A DNA stretch of 64,000 nucleotides from AWTP1-13 sp033764875 (GTDB taxonomy: Bacteria; Pseudomonadota; Alphaproteobacteria; Rhizobiales; Hyphomicrobiaceae), in the NCBI GenBank assembly GCA_033764875.1, contig JANRIO010000112.1:6622-70621 (forward strand), read 5' to 3'. The stretch's first letter is position 1; the number at the start of each line of letters is the position of its first letter. This document shows positions 39,803 through 48,017 of this stretch, in pieces. Under the pieces are notes generated by a model. That model saw nothing but the letters and a program-made list of their open reading frames with translations, made no database searches and was not told the origin of the DNA. Made by a program: the position numbers and the translations under genes.

Positions 39803-41140
39803 TCATCCGTCCGTGCCGGCGCCTTCGATCCCCAAGCGCCGCATCTTCTCCCACAGCGTCGTGCGCGAGATGCCGAGCAGGCGCGCCGCTTCGCCCGGAC
39901 TGTGCGCCGTCTCCGACAGGGCGCGCTCGATTTGCCGCCGTTCCGCGGCGGCTCTGACGGCTGCAAGCGTGAGAAAGCGCTCGGAGTGCTGGGCATCCCC
40001 CGCCACGGCGAGGTCTGGAAACAGGTCGCTGCACAGGATTCTCTCCCCGGCAGCCAGCGCGACGGCACGCTCGATCCGGTTCTTCAACTCGCGGACATTT
40101 CCCGGCCAGTCGTGTTCGAGCACGGCCTCGATCGCACCGGGGGCGATCCCTTTCAGGGACGACCCGGAGGCCGCACGCGCGCTATCGAAGAAGTGCCCGA
40201 GATACAGCTGGATGTCGGCGCGTCGCTCCCGCAGGGGTGGAATCACGATCGTCAACGTATTGATGCGATGAAGCAGGTCGAGACGGAAGCGCCCGGCCTT
40301 GACCGCGCCGAGCGGATCGACGTTGGCGGCGCAAACAATCCGCGCCTTGAAGCTCAGATCGCGCTCGCCGCCGACGCGTGCATAGGTCCGCTGCTCGAGG
40401 AGCCGCAGCAGCTTGGCCTGCAGCGCGATCGGCAACTCGGTGATCTCGTCGAGAAACAGGACGCCGTCCTCGGCCCGCTCCGCGTAGCCGCGATGCAATG
40501 CGCTGGCGCCGGTGAATGCCCCCTTCTCGTGGCCGAACAACTCGCTTTCCATCAGCTCCGGCGGCAGCGCGGCGCAGTTGACGGCCACCAGCGGCGCCTT
40601 GGCGCGGGTTGAGTTGGAGTGAAGGAACCGGGCGCACACTTCCTTGCCCACGCCAGTCTCGCCCAGAAGCAGCACGGGCTGGGGAAGGTTGGAGATCTTT
40701 CGCAGGGCCGTCTCGATCTGGCGCATCGCAGGCGAGGCGCCGAGCAGGCCGGGCGACGATGTGGCCACGCGCGACCGCATCAGCCCTCGCGAGCGGTCCA
40801 TCAGCGACTCGACCTCGAACGGCTTGGTGATGTAGTCCCCCGCGCCCGATCGCATCAGGCGCACCGCCTCATCGATGTCGGCGAATGCCGTCATGAACAG
40901 GAACGGGGGCGCACCGGGCCGCCGCGTGACCTCGTTGAAGATCTGCTCTCCCGAGATGTCCGGCAACCGCATGTCGCACACCACGAGATCCGGGCTTGCC
41001 GATCGCAGCCCCTCGAGAGCCGATGTCCCGTCCTTCCACCAGTCGACTGACGCCCCTTCCAGGCTCAGCCACTGGGCGAGGCTCTCGCCCATGACGGCAT
41101 CGTCCTCGATCAGTGCGATAGCGCGACCGTCAAGCGACAT
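39803..41140 (-). CDS. aioR: Sigma-54-dependent response regulator AioR
   Basis: A 445-residue NtrC-type activator. It has an N-terminal receiver domain (phosphoacceptor Asp56 in VVCDMRLPD), a central AAA+ domain with Walker A GETGVGKE, the sigma-54 contact loop GAFTGA and Walker B VLFLDEI, and a C-terminal Fis-type HTH (SPGEAARLLGISRTTLWEKM). Phosphorylated by AioS, it should activate the aioBA promoter at 39676-39690 from the two sites just upstream. Its start overlaps the aioS end by 11 bp. Identification as AioR rests on the aioX/aioS/aioBA context. Confidence 0.94.
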   Translation of the reverse strand: MSLDGRAIALIEDDAVMGESLAQWLSLEGASVDWWKDGTSALEGLRSASPDLVVCDMRLPDISGEQIFNEVTRRPGAPPFLFMTAFADIDEAVRLMRSGAGDYITKPFEVESLMDRSRGLMRSRVATSSPGLLGASPAMRQIETALRKISNLPQPVLLLGETGVGKEVCARFLHSNSTRAKAPLVAVNCAALPPELMESELFGHEKGAFTGASALHRGYAERAEDGVLFLDEITELPIALQAKLLRLLEQRTYARVGGERDLSFKARIVCAANVDPLGAVKAGRFRLDLLHRINTLTIVIPPLRERRADIQLYLGHFFDSARAASGSSLKGIAPGAIEAVLEHDWPGNVRELKNRIERAVALAAGERILCSDLFPDLAVAGDAQHSERFLTLAAVRAAAERRQIERALSETAHSPGEAARLLGISRTTLWEKMRRLGIEGAGTDG

Positions 41141-42635
41141 GACGTCTCTCCTCGCGAGGCTGTTGCACCGATTGGGGCGCGGTGGCGGCTTCGGGGACCA
41201 CCAATTGCACGGCCGTGCCGCCGCTCGACTTGCGACGGGCACTGAGGCACCCGCCGCTCTCCCGCGACAGGCGCTTGACCATCCACAGGCCGAGCCCTTC
41301 CCGCTCGCTCAGCGGCGCCTGTCCGTCATCCTGCTCGTTGACGTAGCGAAGCACCACCTCGGGCATGCCGGGGCCTTCGTCGCCAACCTCCAGCACGAGT
41401 CCCGCCTTTGTCGCGTACGCGTCGAATGTCAGCGTGCCCGCGATCGGCGAAGCGGCACAGCCGTTGAGCAGCAGGTTCAGCGCCGCATCGCGGACGGCGC
41501 CCGCTGGAACGGCAAGCGGGCGATCGATGCGGTTGTCCCATTGCAGACTGAGGCGCTTGCGCTTGATCTCCGGTTGCAGGAGGAGCTGCAAATCATCCAG
41601 ATCGCCGCAGGTCAGCGGCAGCTGGTCGTCGCGCCTGCGGTAGGTTGCGAGACTGGAGCGCACGATGTCGCGAATCCCGCGCAGTCCGGTCTCCAGCAGC
41701 CTGATGGACGTCTCGCGCGCCGCTGGCTTCTCGCCGTGGCGCTTCAATGTGGCGACCGCATTGAGGAGGCCGCCGAGCGGGTTGTTGATGTCGTGCGCCA
41801 TGCCCGCCGCAAGCCGTCCGAGGGCTGCCAGCCTCTCCTCCTCCGCCAGCTTCGCCAGCAGGCGTTCGCGTTCGCTGACCGATCCGAGCAGGGTATTGTA
41901 GCTGCGGAACAGTTGGCCGAACTCGCTGTTCGGCGGGCCGAGCTCGCTTTCCCGAATGCTGCTCATCCTGCCTTCCGCGCCGGAGCGCAGATGCGCCGAG
42001 AGAACGCGGACGGGGCGCATCATGCGCAGGACGGCAACGTAGCCGATCGCCGCCAGCGTGAGCGTGAGCAGCGCGTTCGTCATGACCAGCGTGCGCAGCA
42101 CCTCCCAGCGTTCCCTGATCAGGCCTTCGATCCTGACCTCGGCATGCACGACGCCCAGCGTCCGCCCCTGGTAGGTCAGATCGCGCCGAAGGTGGGCCCG
42201 TCCGAGCGCCTCGGTCATCGCCGGCTTGGGATCTGCGCTGTCACCCAGCTTGATCCGATCGGAGAGGTGAGACTGCAGCGGGAACTCGCGCGGGTGGCTC
42301 GACGCCAGCACCCGACCCTGCGAATCGCTGACCACGGTCCATGCGATGTCGAGCCCTTGGTAGCGCTGCCGCGCGCGGTCCAACGCGTCGTAGATCTCCC
42401 AGACATCCTCGCGCACCACGTGCGGGAGAATCCCCGATGACAGCCCATCGAGGTAGGCATCGGACAGTTGCGCCAGATGGCGCGTCTGGCTATCGGCCAG
42501 CCTGGTGAGCACGCGATCGGTAATGACCACGCTGACGCTCAGCATCAGGAGCACGACGAGGAGCGGCACGCGCCAGGCCAGTGGCCAGCGAAACGGATTG
42601 ATCGTACGCAGCATGCGGCGCGCCCAGGACCTCAT
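41130..42635 (-). CDS. aioS: Sensor histidine kinase AioS
   Basis: A 501-residue membrane kinase: TM1 at about residues 22-42, a periplasmic sensor region to about 185, TM2, a HAMP-like linker (RMMRPVRVLSAHL), the phosphoacceptor H-box AAGMAHDINNPLGG and an ATP-binding domain (N-box LNLLLNGCAA, G-boxes GDEGPGMPE and GLGLWMV). It should sense arsenite through AioX and phosphorylate AioR. The start overlaps the aioX stop by 4 bp (ATGA). The N-box is somewhat unusual, lacking the typical Asn-Ala pair spacing. Confidence 0.93.
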   Translation of the reverse strand: MRSWARRMLRTINPFRWPLAWRVPLLVVLLMLSVSVVITDRVLTRLADSQTRHLAQLSDAYLDGLSSGILPHVVREDVWEIYDALDRARQRYQGLDIAWTVVSDSQGRVLASSHPREFPLQSHLSDRIKLGDSADPKPAMTEALGRAHLRRDLTYQGRTLGVVHAEVRIEGLIRERWEVLRTLVMTNALLTLTLAAIGYVAVLRMMRPVRVLSAHLRSGAEGRMSSIRESELGPPNSEFGQLFRSYNTLLGSVSERERLLAKLAEEERLAALGRLAAGMAHDINNPLGGLLNAVATLKRHGEKPAARETSIRLLETGLRGIRDIVRSSLATYRRRDDQLPLTCGDLDDLQLLLQPEIKRKRLSLQWDNRIDRPLAVPAGAVRDAALNLLLNGCAASPIAGTLTFDAYATKAGLVLEVGDEGPGMPEVVLRYVNEQDDGQAPLSEREGLGLWMVKRLSRESGGCLSARRKSSGGTAVQLVVPEAATAPQSVQQPREERRHVA

Positions 42636-43537
42636 CCGAAGCTCCGTACCTGAGCGATCTTGGCTGCAATGCCATCGAACAGCGATGGCGCGGCTTCCAG
42701 GAACCCATCGAGCCGCAGCTGCTTGAGCACGTCAGCTCCCACCGCATCCTGGTTCATGGCCAGAAGCGCCTGTCTCAGGGCGGACGTCTCCGGCGCCCCG
42801 TTGAGACGGCGCAGGCACGCGATGGGGGGAAAGCCGAGCCACTCGGAGCGTCGCAGGATACGCGTTCGTTGCGTCAGCTCGGGCTCGATCTCGCTCAGCA
42901 CCTCCCACACATAGCCGTCGACGCTGCCGCTCTGCGCCAGCCCCGCCGCCACGGCGCGCACGACGTTGCGATGGCCATAGGTGAAGAAGGAGCGCCGGAA
43001 GAACTCGTCCGGCCGGCGCTGCAGCTCCGCCAGGGCCGCTCGCGTCACGAGATAGCCCGAATTGCTGTTGGGGTCGGAGAATGCGTGCACGTCCTCGTGC
43101 AGGTCATCCAGGCGCGTCGCCGCGCGGTCCGCGTCGACGATGATGTAGGATTGGTAGAGTGGCATGCCGCGCCACACGGGGACCGCGACGAGCGACAGCT
43201 CGGCGGCGGCTGCGATGAAGGGATAGCCGCAGATCCAGGCGGCTGTAAGTTGCCCGGACAGCAGCAGCGACGTGATCTCCTCGTACGTCCGGCGTTGGAC
43301 GAGAGTGACCTCTTGTCCAGTGCTGCGGCTCAGGTACGCCTGCAGGCGCGCCAGCAGATCCAGATCGTTGTTGAGGAAGACGGGCGTCAGCCCGAATCTG
43401 ATGGGCGCCCCGGGAGACGCCGCAAGACCTCGAGCCGGCCGCGCCACAGCCGCAGCCGCTGCCCAGTGGAGAACAGTTCGACGGCTTGGGACGGACAAGC
43501 CCAACGTCAACTCCTCCCGAATGCGGGGCTTGGTCAC
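42632..43537 (-). CDS. aioX: Periplasmic arsenite-binding protein AioX
   Basis: A 301-residue PhnD-superfamily binding protein preceded by a signal with a twin-Arg element (PSRRTVLHW). A single conserved Cys (Cys103, in AAWICGYPFI) sits where AioX proteins carry the cysteine needed for arsenite sensing. Other pocket segments include SDPNSNSGYLVTRAAL and DGYVWEVL. It hands the arsenite signal to AioS. It is the first gene of aioX-aioS-aioR, and its start marks the right end of the arsenic block. Confidence 0.92.
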   Translation of the reverse strand: MTKPRIREELTLGLSVPSRRTVLHWAAAAAVARPARGLAASPGAPIRFGLTPVFLNNDLDLLARLQAYLSRSTGQEVTLVQRRTYEEITSLLLSGQLTAAWICGYPFIAAAAELSLVAVPVWRGMPLYQSYIIVDADRAATRLDDLHEDVHAFSDPNSNSGYLVTRAALAELQRRPDEFFRRSFFTYGHRNVVRAVAAGLAQSGSVDGYVWEVLSEIEPELTQRTRILRRSEWLGFPPIACLRRLNGAPETSALRQALLAMNQDAVGADVLKQLRLDGFLEAAPSLFDGIAAKIAQVRSFG

Positions 43538-43876
43538 GGCCAGCCCGTCTCATTGGCCCGGAGCCTAAGCTAGTCGTTCGGTCGCATCAAGCGGGCACGC
43601 CGCGCTCGAGGCGCCGAGCTGAGGTCGATCTCGGTCCGATCGGATGCACGAGTCGCAATCTGCCTGTGGTTGGCGGCGCCGCCGATTGCATGCGTGTCGT
43701 CCGTCGCGTCCAGAGCGATGGGGTTGTGCGGCGCGTCATCCGCGACGAAGCCTGCGATCGCCTGCCGCCTCGTTCGCGCGGTGGCGATGGTGACGTGACC
43801 GCAATTTGCGGTATAGCGGCCCTGGTCTATTGGAGACGCGGTCGTGCGGACACGGCCCAGCTTGAGAGGGGTATCA
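43538..43876. other. Divergent gap between aioX and fmt (right edge of the arsenic island)
   Basis: A 339-bp stretch with no convincing gene. It must hold the aioX promoter (leftward) and the fmt promoter (rightward). The only strong motif seen is ACCGCAA-T-TTGCGGT (43798-43812), a perfect 7-bp inverted repeat. No direct repeat shared with the left edge (29989-30015) was spotted, nor any integrase remnant. Confidence 0.4.
43798..43812. promoter_or_regulatory. Inverted repeat upstream of fmt
   Basis: ACCGCAA and TTGCGGT are perfect 7-bp arms around a single T, about 65 bp before the fmt start. The function is unknown: an operator or a trace of an older junction are both possible. Confidence 0.35.
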
Positions 43877-44809
43877 ATGCTTCGCGTCGTGTTCATGGGC
43901 ACGCCGGACTTCTCCGTCCCCACGCTGGCCGCCATCGCCGGCGCGGGCCACGACATCGTCGCCGTCTACACGCAACCCCCCCGGCCGGCGGGACGCGGCA
44001 TGGCCGAGCGCCCGTCGCCGGTGCACACCCACGCCGAGGCGCTCGGGCTGCCCGTGCTCTGCCCCCGCAACTTCAAGGACGCGGCCGACCGGCAGGCCTT
44101 TGCCGCCCACGGGGCCGACGTCGCCGTCGTCGTCGCCTACGGCCTGATCCTGCCGCAGGCGGTGCTCGATGCCCCCCGCCACGGCTGCCTCAACCTGCAC
44201 GCTTCCGCCCTGCCGCGCTGGCGCGGGGCCGCGCCCATCCAGCGCGCCGTGATGGCCGGCGACAGCATGACCGCGGCGGCCATCATGCGCATGGAGGCGG
44301 GGCTCGACACCGGCCCCGTCTGCCTCTCCGTGCCCGTCGCCATCGGGCCGGAGACGACGGCGGGCGAGTTGCACGACGTGCTCGCGGCCGAGGGCGCCGC
44401 CGCCATGGTCGAGGCCCTCGCCCGTATCGAGGCGGGCACGCTCGCCTGCGTGCCGCAGCCCGTCGAGGGCGTGACCTACGCCAGCAAGATCAGCAAGGAG
44501 GAGACCCGCATCGATTTCGCGCTGGCTGCGGCGCACGTGCACAACCACATCCGCGGCCTGTCTCCGGTGCCCGGAGCCTGGTTCGAGGTGACGGTCGAGG
44601 GCCGGCCGGAGCGCGTGCGGGTGCTGCGCGCGAAGGTCGTGGCGGGCTCGGGCGAGCCCGGCCGCGTCATCGCCGCCCCGCTCACCATCGCCTGCGGCAC
44701 GGGCGCCGTCGCCATTCTCGAGGCCCAGCGCGCCGGCAAGCGGCCCATGCCGGTCGAGGAGATGATGCGCGGCTTTGCGCTCGGGCCGGGCGCCCGCGTC
44801 AACGCCTGA
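43877..44809 (+). CDS. fmt: Methionyl-tRNA formyltransferase
   Basis: A 310-residue enzyme that formylates initiator Met-tRNA, the reverse partner of Def. It shows the N-terminal VVFMGTPDFSVPTL, the catalytic CLNLHASALPRWRGAAPIQRA (Asn/His) and a C-terminal OB-like domain for tRNA. GAGAGGGG lies about 6 bases before ATG 43877. In most bacteria def and fmt are adjacent; here they flank the arsenic block. truA, another common neighbour, is not downstream. Confidence 0.96.
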   Translation: MLRVVFMGTPDFSVPTLAAIAGAGHDIVAVYTQPPRPAGRGMAERPSPVHTHAEALGLPVLCPRNFKDAADRQAFAAHGADVAVVVAYGLILPQAVLDAPRHGCLNLHASALPRWRGAAPIQRAVMAGDSMTAAAIMRMEAGLDTGPVCLSVPVAIGPETTAGELHDVLAAEGAAAMVEALARIEAGTLACVPQPVEGVTYASKISKEETRIDFALAAAHVHNHIRGLSPVPGAWFEVTVEGRPERVRVLRAKVVAGSGEPGRVIAAPLTIACGTGAVAILEAQRAGKRPMPVEEMMRGFALGPGARVNA

Positions 44810-44904
44810 GCGGCGCCGTTAAGCATGATCGTGAAGAGGATTGCCTGTGGCGCCGGGTTCGCAGTTTACTGAGCGCGCGAAGTCCTGGAACCGGAGCCCC
44901 CGTC

Positions 44905-45153
44905 ATGCGTACGCTTGCCATTGCCGCGGCACTCACGGGCCTCGCCGGCTGCGGCGCGGCGCTCGCCTCCGACAGCGCCACCACCCGCATCGAGCCCCGG
45001 CCCTACTACGGTGCCGTCGTCTCGGTCGAGAAGGGCGTGCGCGTCTACCGGCCGCTGCCGTCCCACGACCGCATCATCATCAATCCCACGGCGGCCCCGG
45101 TCTACATCGGCGTGCCGGTGGTCCCCCCGGCCGCGGCGCCCCAGCGCCGGTAG
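44905..45153 (+). CDS. Small putative lipoprotein
   Basis: An 82-residue protein with a signal peptide and lipobox (LTGLAGC, Cys about residue 15). The short mature part is Pro-rich (YYGAVVSVEKGVRVYRPLPS, then VYIGVPVVPP) and has no recognised domain. GGAG lies about 9 bases upstream of ATG 44905. It follows fmt by 95 bp on the same strand. The function is unknown. Confidence 0.6.
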   Translation: MRTLAIAAALTGLAGCGAALASDSATTRIEPRPYYGAVVSVEKGVRVYRPLPSHDRIIINPTAAPVYIGVPVVPPAAAPQRR

Positions 45154-45273
45154 CTCTGTCGGGGCTCCGCCGAGCGCCCACCGGAGCTGCGCACACGAGC
45201 AGGCGTCGGATCGGGCTTGCGCTGCCCGCGACCTTGGTGGACCTTTGCTGCATTGCAGCAGAGGGGTCCGTCC

Positions 45274-45825
45274 ATGCCGCCGCCGCTTCTTGTCACCTTC
45301 GCGGGCCTCGCCTCCGGGCCCTGGCGCATCGATAGGCTCGAGGCCGTGCGGGGCGAGGGCCTGCCGCCGGCCGCAGCGCTGGGCTTCGGCCCGGCGGCCC
45401 CGGCCGGGGCGCTGTGGTCGCTCAAGGGGGTGGTGAGCCATCCCCGCTACGCCACCACGGCCGAGATGCGCACGCTTGCCGGCGTCCAGCAGGGCCTCGG
45501 CCGGCCCGAGGCCGCGTGCGCCGCGCTGATCCCGATCCGCAAGTCGGACGCCTGGTGGAGCCTCGCCCAGGACGAGCGCCGCGCCGTCTTCGAGGAGCGC
45601 TCGCGGCATACCGCCCGCTCGCTCCGGACCCTGCCCGCGGTGGCCCGGCGCCTGCACCACGCCCGCGACCTCGGCGAGCCGTTCGACTTCCTCACCTGGT
45701 TCGAGTTCGCGCCCGAGCACGCCCCCCTGTTCGAGGAGCTTGTCGCCGAGCTGCGCGCCACCGAGGAATGGTCCTTCGTGGAGCGCGAGGTCGACATCCG
45801 CCTGACGCGGGCAGTTGGGCAGTAG
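45274..45825 (+). CDS. Chlorite dismutase-family (Cld/HemQ-like) protein
   Basis: A 183-residue protein resembling the small dimeric chlorite-dismutase group. The central KSDAWWSLAQDERRAVFEE and the RRLHHARDLGEPFDFLTWFE segment, with a His in the expected proximal haem-ligand region, are characteristic. I could not confidently place the distal Arg of true chlorite dismutases, so a haem enzyme of unknown substrate is the safer call. GAGGGG lies about 7 bases before ATG 45274. No haem-synthesis or (per)chlorate genes are adjacent. Confidence 0.72.
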   Translation: MPPPLLVTFAGLASGPWRIDRLEAVRGEGLPPAAALGFGPAAPAGALWSLKGVVSHPRYATTAEMRTLAGVQQGLGRPEAACAALIPIRKSDAWWSLAQDERRAVFEERSRHTARSLRTLPAVARRLHHARDLGEPFDFLTWFEFAPEHAPLFEELVAELRATEEWSFVEREVDIRLTRAVGQ

Positions 45826-45940
45826 GCCGCAGGGAAGGGTTCTCTTTCGACGAAGGGGCTTGCGTCGGCCCGCGCGCCGCTTATCGAGGAAGCTGGAGCA
45901 GATCGCGATCACGCGTCAGCGTGTGTCGCGCGAGGAGGCT

Positions 45941-45963
45941 CGCACTATCAAGTGCATAGTGCG
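45941..45963. promoter_or_regulatory. Inverted repeat upstream of the EamA gene
   Basis: CGCACTAT (45941-45948) and ATAGTGCG (45956-45963) are perfect 8-bp arms around a 7-bp centre, 56 bp before the transporter start. Candidate operator; no regulator gene is adjacent. Confidence 0.4.
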
Positions 45964-46019
45964 CGAAGCCAATTCCGAAGGTACGGAAAGCGCGCGAGGC
46001 GAGGCGGAGGACGGGCGCG

Positions 46020-46910
46020 ATGGGATTGCTGTGGGCCGTGTTCACGGTCATCGCCTCAGGCGCCCAGGTTGCCCGCAACGCCATGCAGCGCGAGCTCACC
46101 CAGAGCATCGGCACCGTGGGGGCGACGCAGGTGCGCTTCCTGTTCGGCCTGCCGTTTGCAGTGCTGTTCCTCGGCATCGTGCTGGTGGCTCTGCGCCAGC
46201 CCGTTCCGTCGATCACCGGCCCCGTCTTCGGCTGGGCGCTGGCGGCGGCCATCGCCCAGATCGCCGCGACCGGGCTGATGCTGGCGGCCATGCGCGATCG
46301 CTCCTTCGTCGTCGCCACCGCCTACACCAAGACCGAGCCGGTGCAGGTGGCCCTCTTCGGCCTCGTCTTCCTCGGCGACCACATCACGCTGCCGGTGGGG
46401 CTTGCCATTCTCGTTGCCACGGCTGGCGTGCTGCTGGTGTCCTGGCCGCGCGGCGACGCCGCCCAATCCATGACCTGGGGGCCGGCGGCGCTCGGCATCT
46501 CCTCCGGTGCCATGTTCGCCATTGCGGCGATCGGCTTTCGCGGCGCCATCCGGGCCCTCGACACGCCGAGCTTCGTCATGGCCGCGACGGTGGCCCTGGT
46601 GCTCGGCCTGTTCCTGCAGTCGGCGATCCTGGCGGTGTACCTCGTCGCCGCCGACCGCAAGACGCTGGCTGCCATTCTCAAGGCCTGGCGACCGTCGCTG
46701 CTGGCAGGCTTTGCCGGCGCCTTCGCCTCGCAGATGTGGTTCCTCGCCTTCGCCATCGAGACGGCGGCCAAGGTGCGCACGCTGGCGCTGATCGAGATCC
46801 TGTTCGCGCAGCTCGTCTCGCGCAACCTGTTCAAGCAGAGCCTCGCCTCGCGCGAGGCGGCGGGCATCGGCCTCATCGTGCTCGGCGTGATCGTGCTGCT
46901 CAACAGCTGA
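46020..46910 (+). CDS. EamA/DMT-family transporter
   Basis: A 296-residue membrane protein with about ten helices arranged as two EamA repeats (residues about 3-135 and 150-290). Such transporters export small metabolites; the substrate is unknown. The KTEPVQVALFGLVFLGD and EILFAQLVSRNLF segments are the repeated helix ends typical of the family. GGAGG lies about 10 bases upstream of ATG 46020. It ends facing the glutathione transferase gene with a 41-bp gap. Confidence 0.87.
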   Translation: MGLLWAVFTVIASGAQVARNAMQRELTQSIGTVGATQVRFLFGLPFAVLFLGIVLVALRQPVPSITGPVFGWALAAAIAQIAATGLMLAAMRDRSFVVATAYTKTEPVQVALFGLVFLGDHITLPVGLAILVATAGVLLVSWPRGDAAQSMTWGPAALGISSGAMFAIAAIGFRGAIRALDTPSFVMAATVALVLGLFLQSAILAVYLVAADRKTLAAILKAWRPSLLAGFAGAFASQMWFLAFAIETAAKVRTLALIEILFAQLVSRNLFKQSLASREAAGIGLIVLGVIVLLNS

Positions 46911-46951
46911 CGGGCGGCGGCATGGAACGCGGACCGCCGCCCGCATGGCCG

Positions 46952-47560
46952 CTACTTCAGGAGCCCTTCCGCTTTCATGGCCGCCTGCACCGCCGGGCGC
47001 TCGCTCATGCGCTTGCGGAAGGCGACGAGGTTGGGATAGGGGGCGAGGTCGATCTTCGTCGGCACCGTCCAGTTGGAGACCACGAACAGGTAGGCGTCGG
47101 CCACCGAGAAGGCGTCGCCCATCAGGTACGGCTTGTCGGCGAGATGCTTGTCGACGTGGGCAAAGCGCGAGGCGAGCCGCTCCTTGAAGATCGCCTTCAC
47201 CTCGTCCGGAATGGCCGGATTGAACAGCGGCGAGAATCCCTTGTGCAGCTCCGTCGAGACGAAGTTGAGCCAGGATTGCAGCTTGGCCCGCTCCAGCGTG
47301 CCGTTGGGCGGCGCGAGCTTCTTCTCTGGCACCTTGTCGGCGATGTACTGGACGATGGCAGGTCCCTCGGTGAGGATCGTGCCGTCGTCGAGCGCGAGCG
47401 CCGGCACGTAGCCCAGCGGATTCACCGCGTGGTAGTCGGCGCCCCCCGAGATCACCTTTTTCCTGTGGTCGGTCAGCACCGCCTCGAATGGCAGTCCCGC
47501 CTCGCGCAGGACGATGTGCGGGGAGAGCGAGCAGACACCGGGGGCATAGTAGAGCTTCAT
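46952..47560 (-). CDS. gstA: Glutathione S-transferase, beta class
   Basis: A 202-residue cytoplasmic GST. The N-terminal MKLYYAPGVCSLSPHIVLRE carries the active-site Cys10 characteristic of beta-class bacterial enzymes; the glutathione-binding LTEGPAIVQYIAD and the C-terminal helical domain (LMGDAFSVADAYLFVVSNW) follow. It conjugates or reduces electrophiles using glutathione. A palindrome (47625-47641) lies 65 bp upstream. Confidence 0.93.
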   Translation of the reverse strand: MKLYYAPGVCSLSPHIVLREAGLPFEAVLTDHRKKVISGGADYHAVNPLGYVPALALDDGTILTEGPAIVQYIADKVPEKKLAPPNGTLERAKLQSWLNFVSTELHKGFSPLFNPAIPDEVKAIFKERLASRFAHVDKHLADKPYLMGDAFSVADAYLFVVSNWTVPTKIDLAPYPNLVAFRKRMSERPAVQAAMKAEGLLK

Positions 47561-48017
47561 GGGGCTTCCTGTCCGTGGTTCACGATTGCGGAGCCCCATA
47601 CTAGGGGGAAGCCGCAGAGATTTGTGCAATCTTAGATTGCAAAAGACTCTCTTCCCTGCATGGCTCGGTCCCGCAATTGAGGTCCAGCCGGGCGCTTCGC
47701 CTGGGCCACCCCGTCCTGTGCCCAGCGCTTGCACTGCCTTTGCTGCATAGCGGGATGGCTGGACCGGAGCCCGCATTGGTGTAGAAAGCCCCCAACGGGC
47801 TGCCCGATGCGCTGTGTGGTGACTTGCGCAATGGCCGACTGACGTCGCGTCAGGATCTGGATTTGGCGATTGCGAGTAGAGCACCACATGGGGTCTTGCT
47901 AGTGTCCTGCGGCCCCGCAAATGCCGTCGCGAGCGCGCGGCGGGGTACGCGGCGTTTGCGGATCGGGACGCTGGGGACGCATGGGCGGACCAGGTGCTGA
48001 CAGACAAAGGGTGGCAT
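47561..48017. other. Divergent gap between gst and fabI
   Basis: A 457-bp stretch without a convincing gene. Apart from the 47625-47641 palindrome nothing was recognised. The fabI promoter should lie in the right half, which is less GC-rich near 47840-47900. Confidence 0.45.
47625..47641. promoter_or_regulatory. Perfect inverted repeat upstream of gst
   Basis: TGCAATC-TTA-GATTGCA, 7-bp arms without mismatch, 65 bp before the gst start. Candidate operator of an unlinked regulator. Confidence 0.45.
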
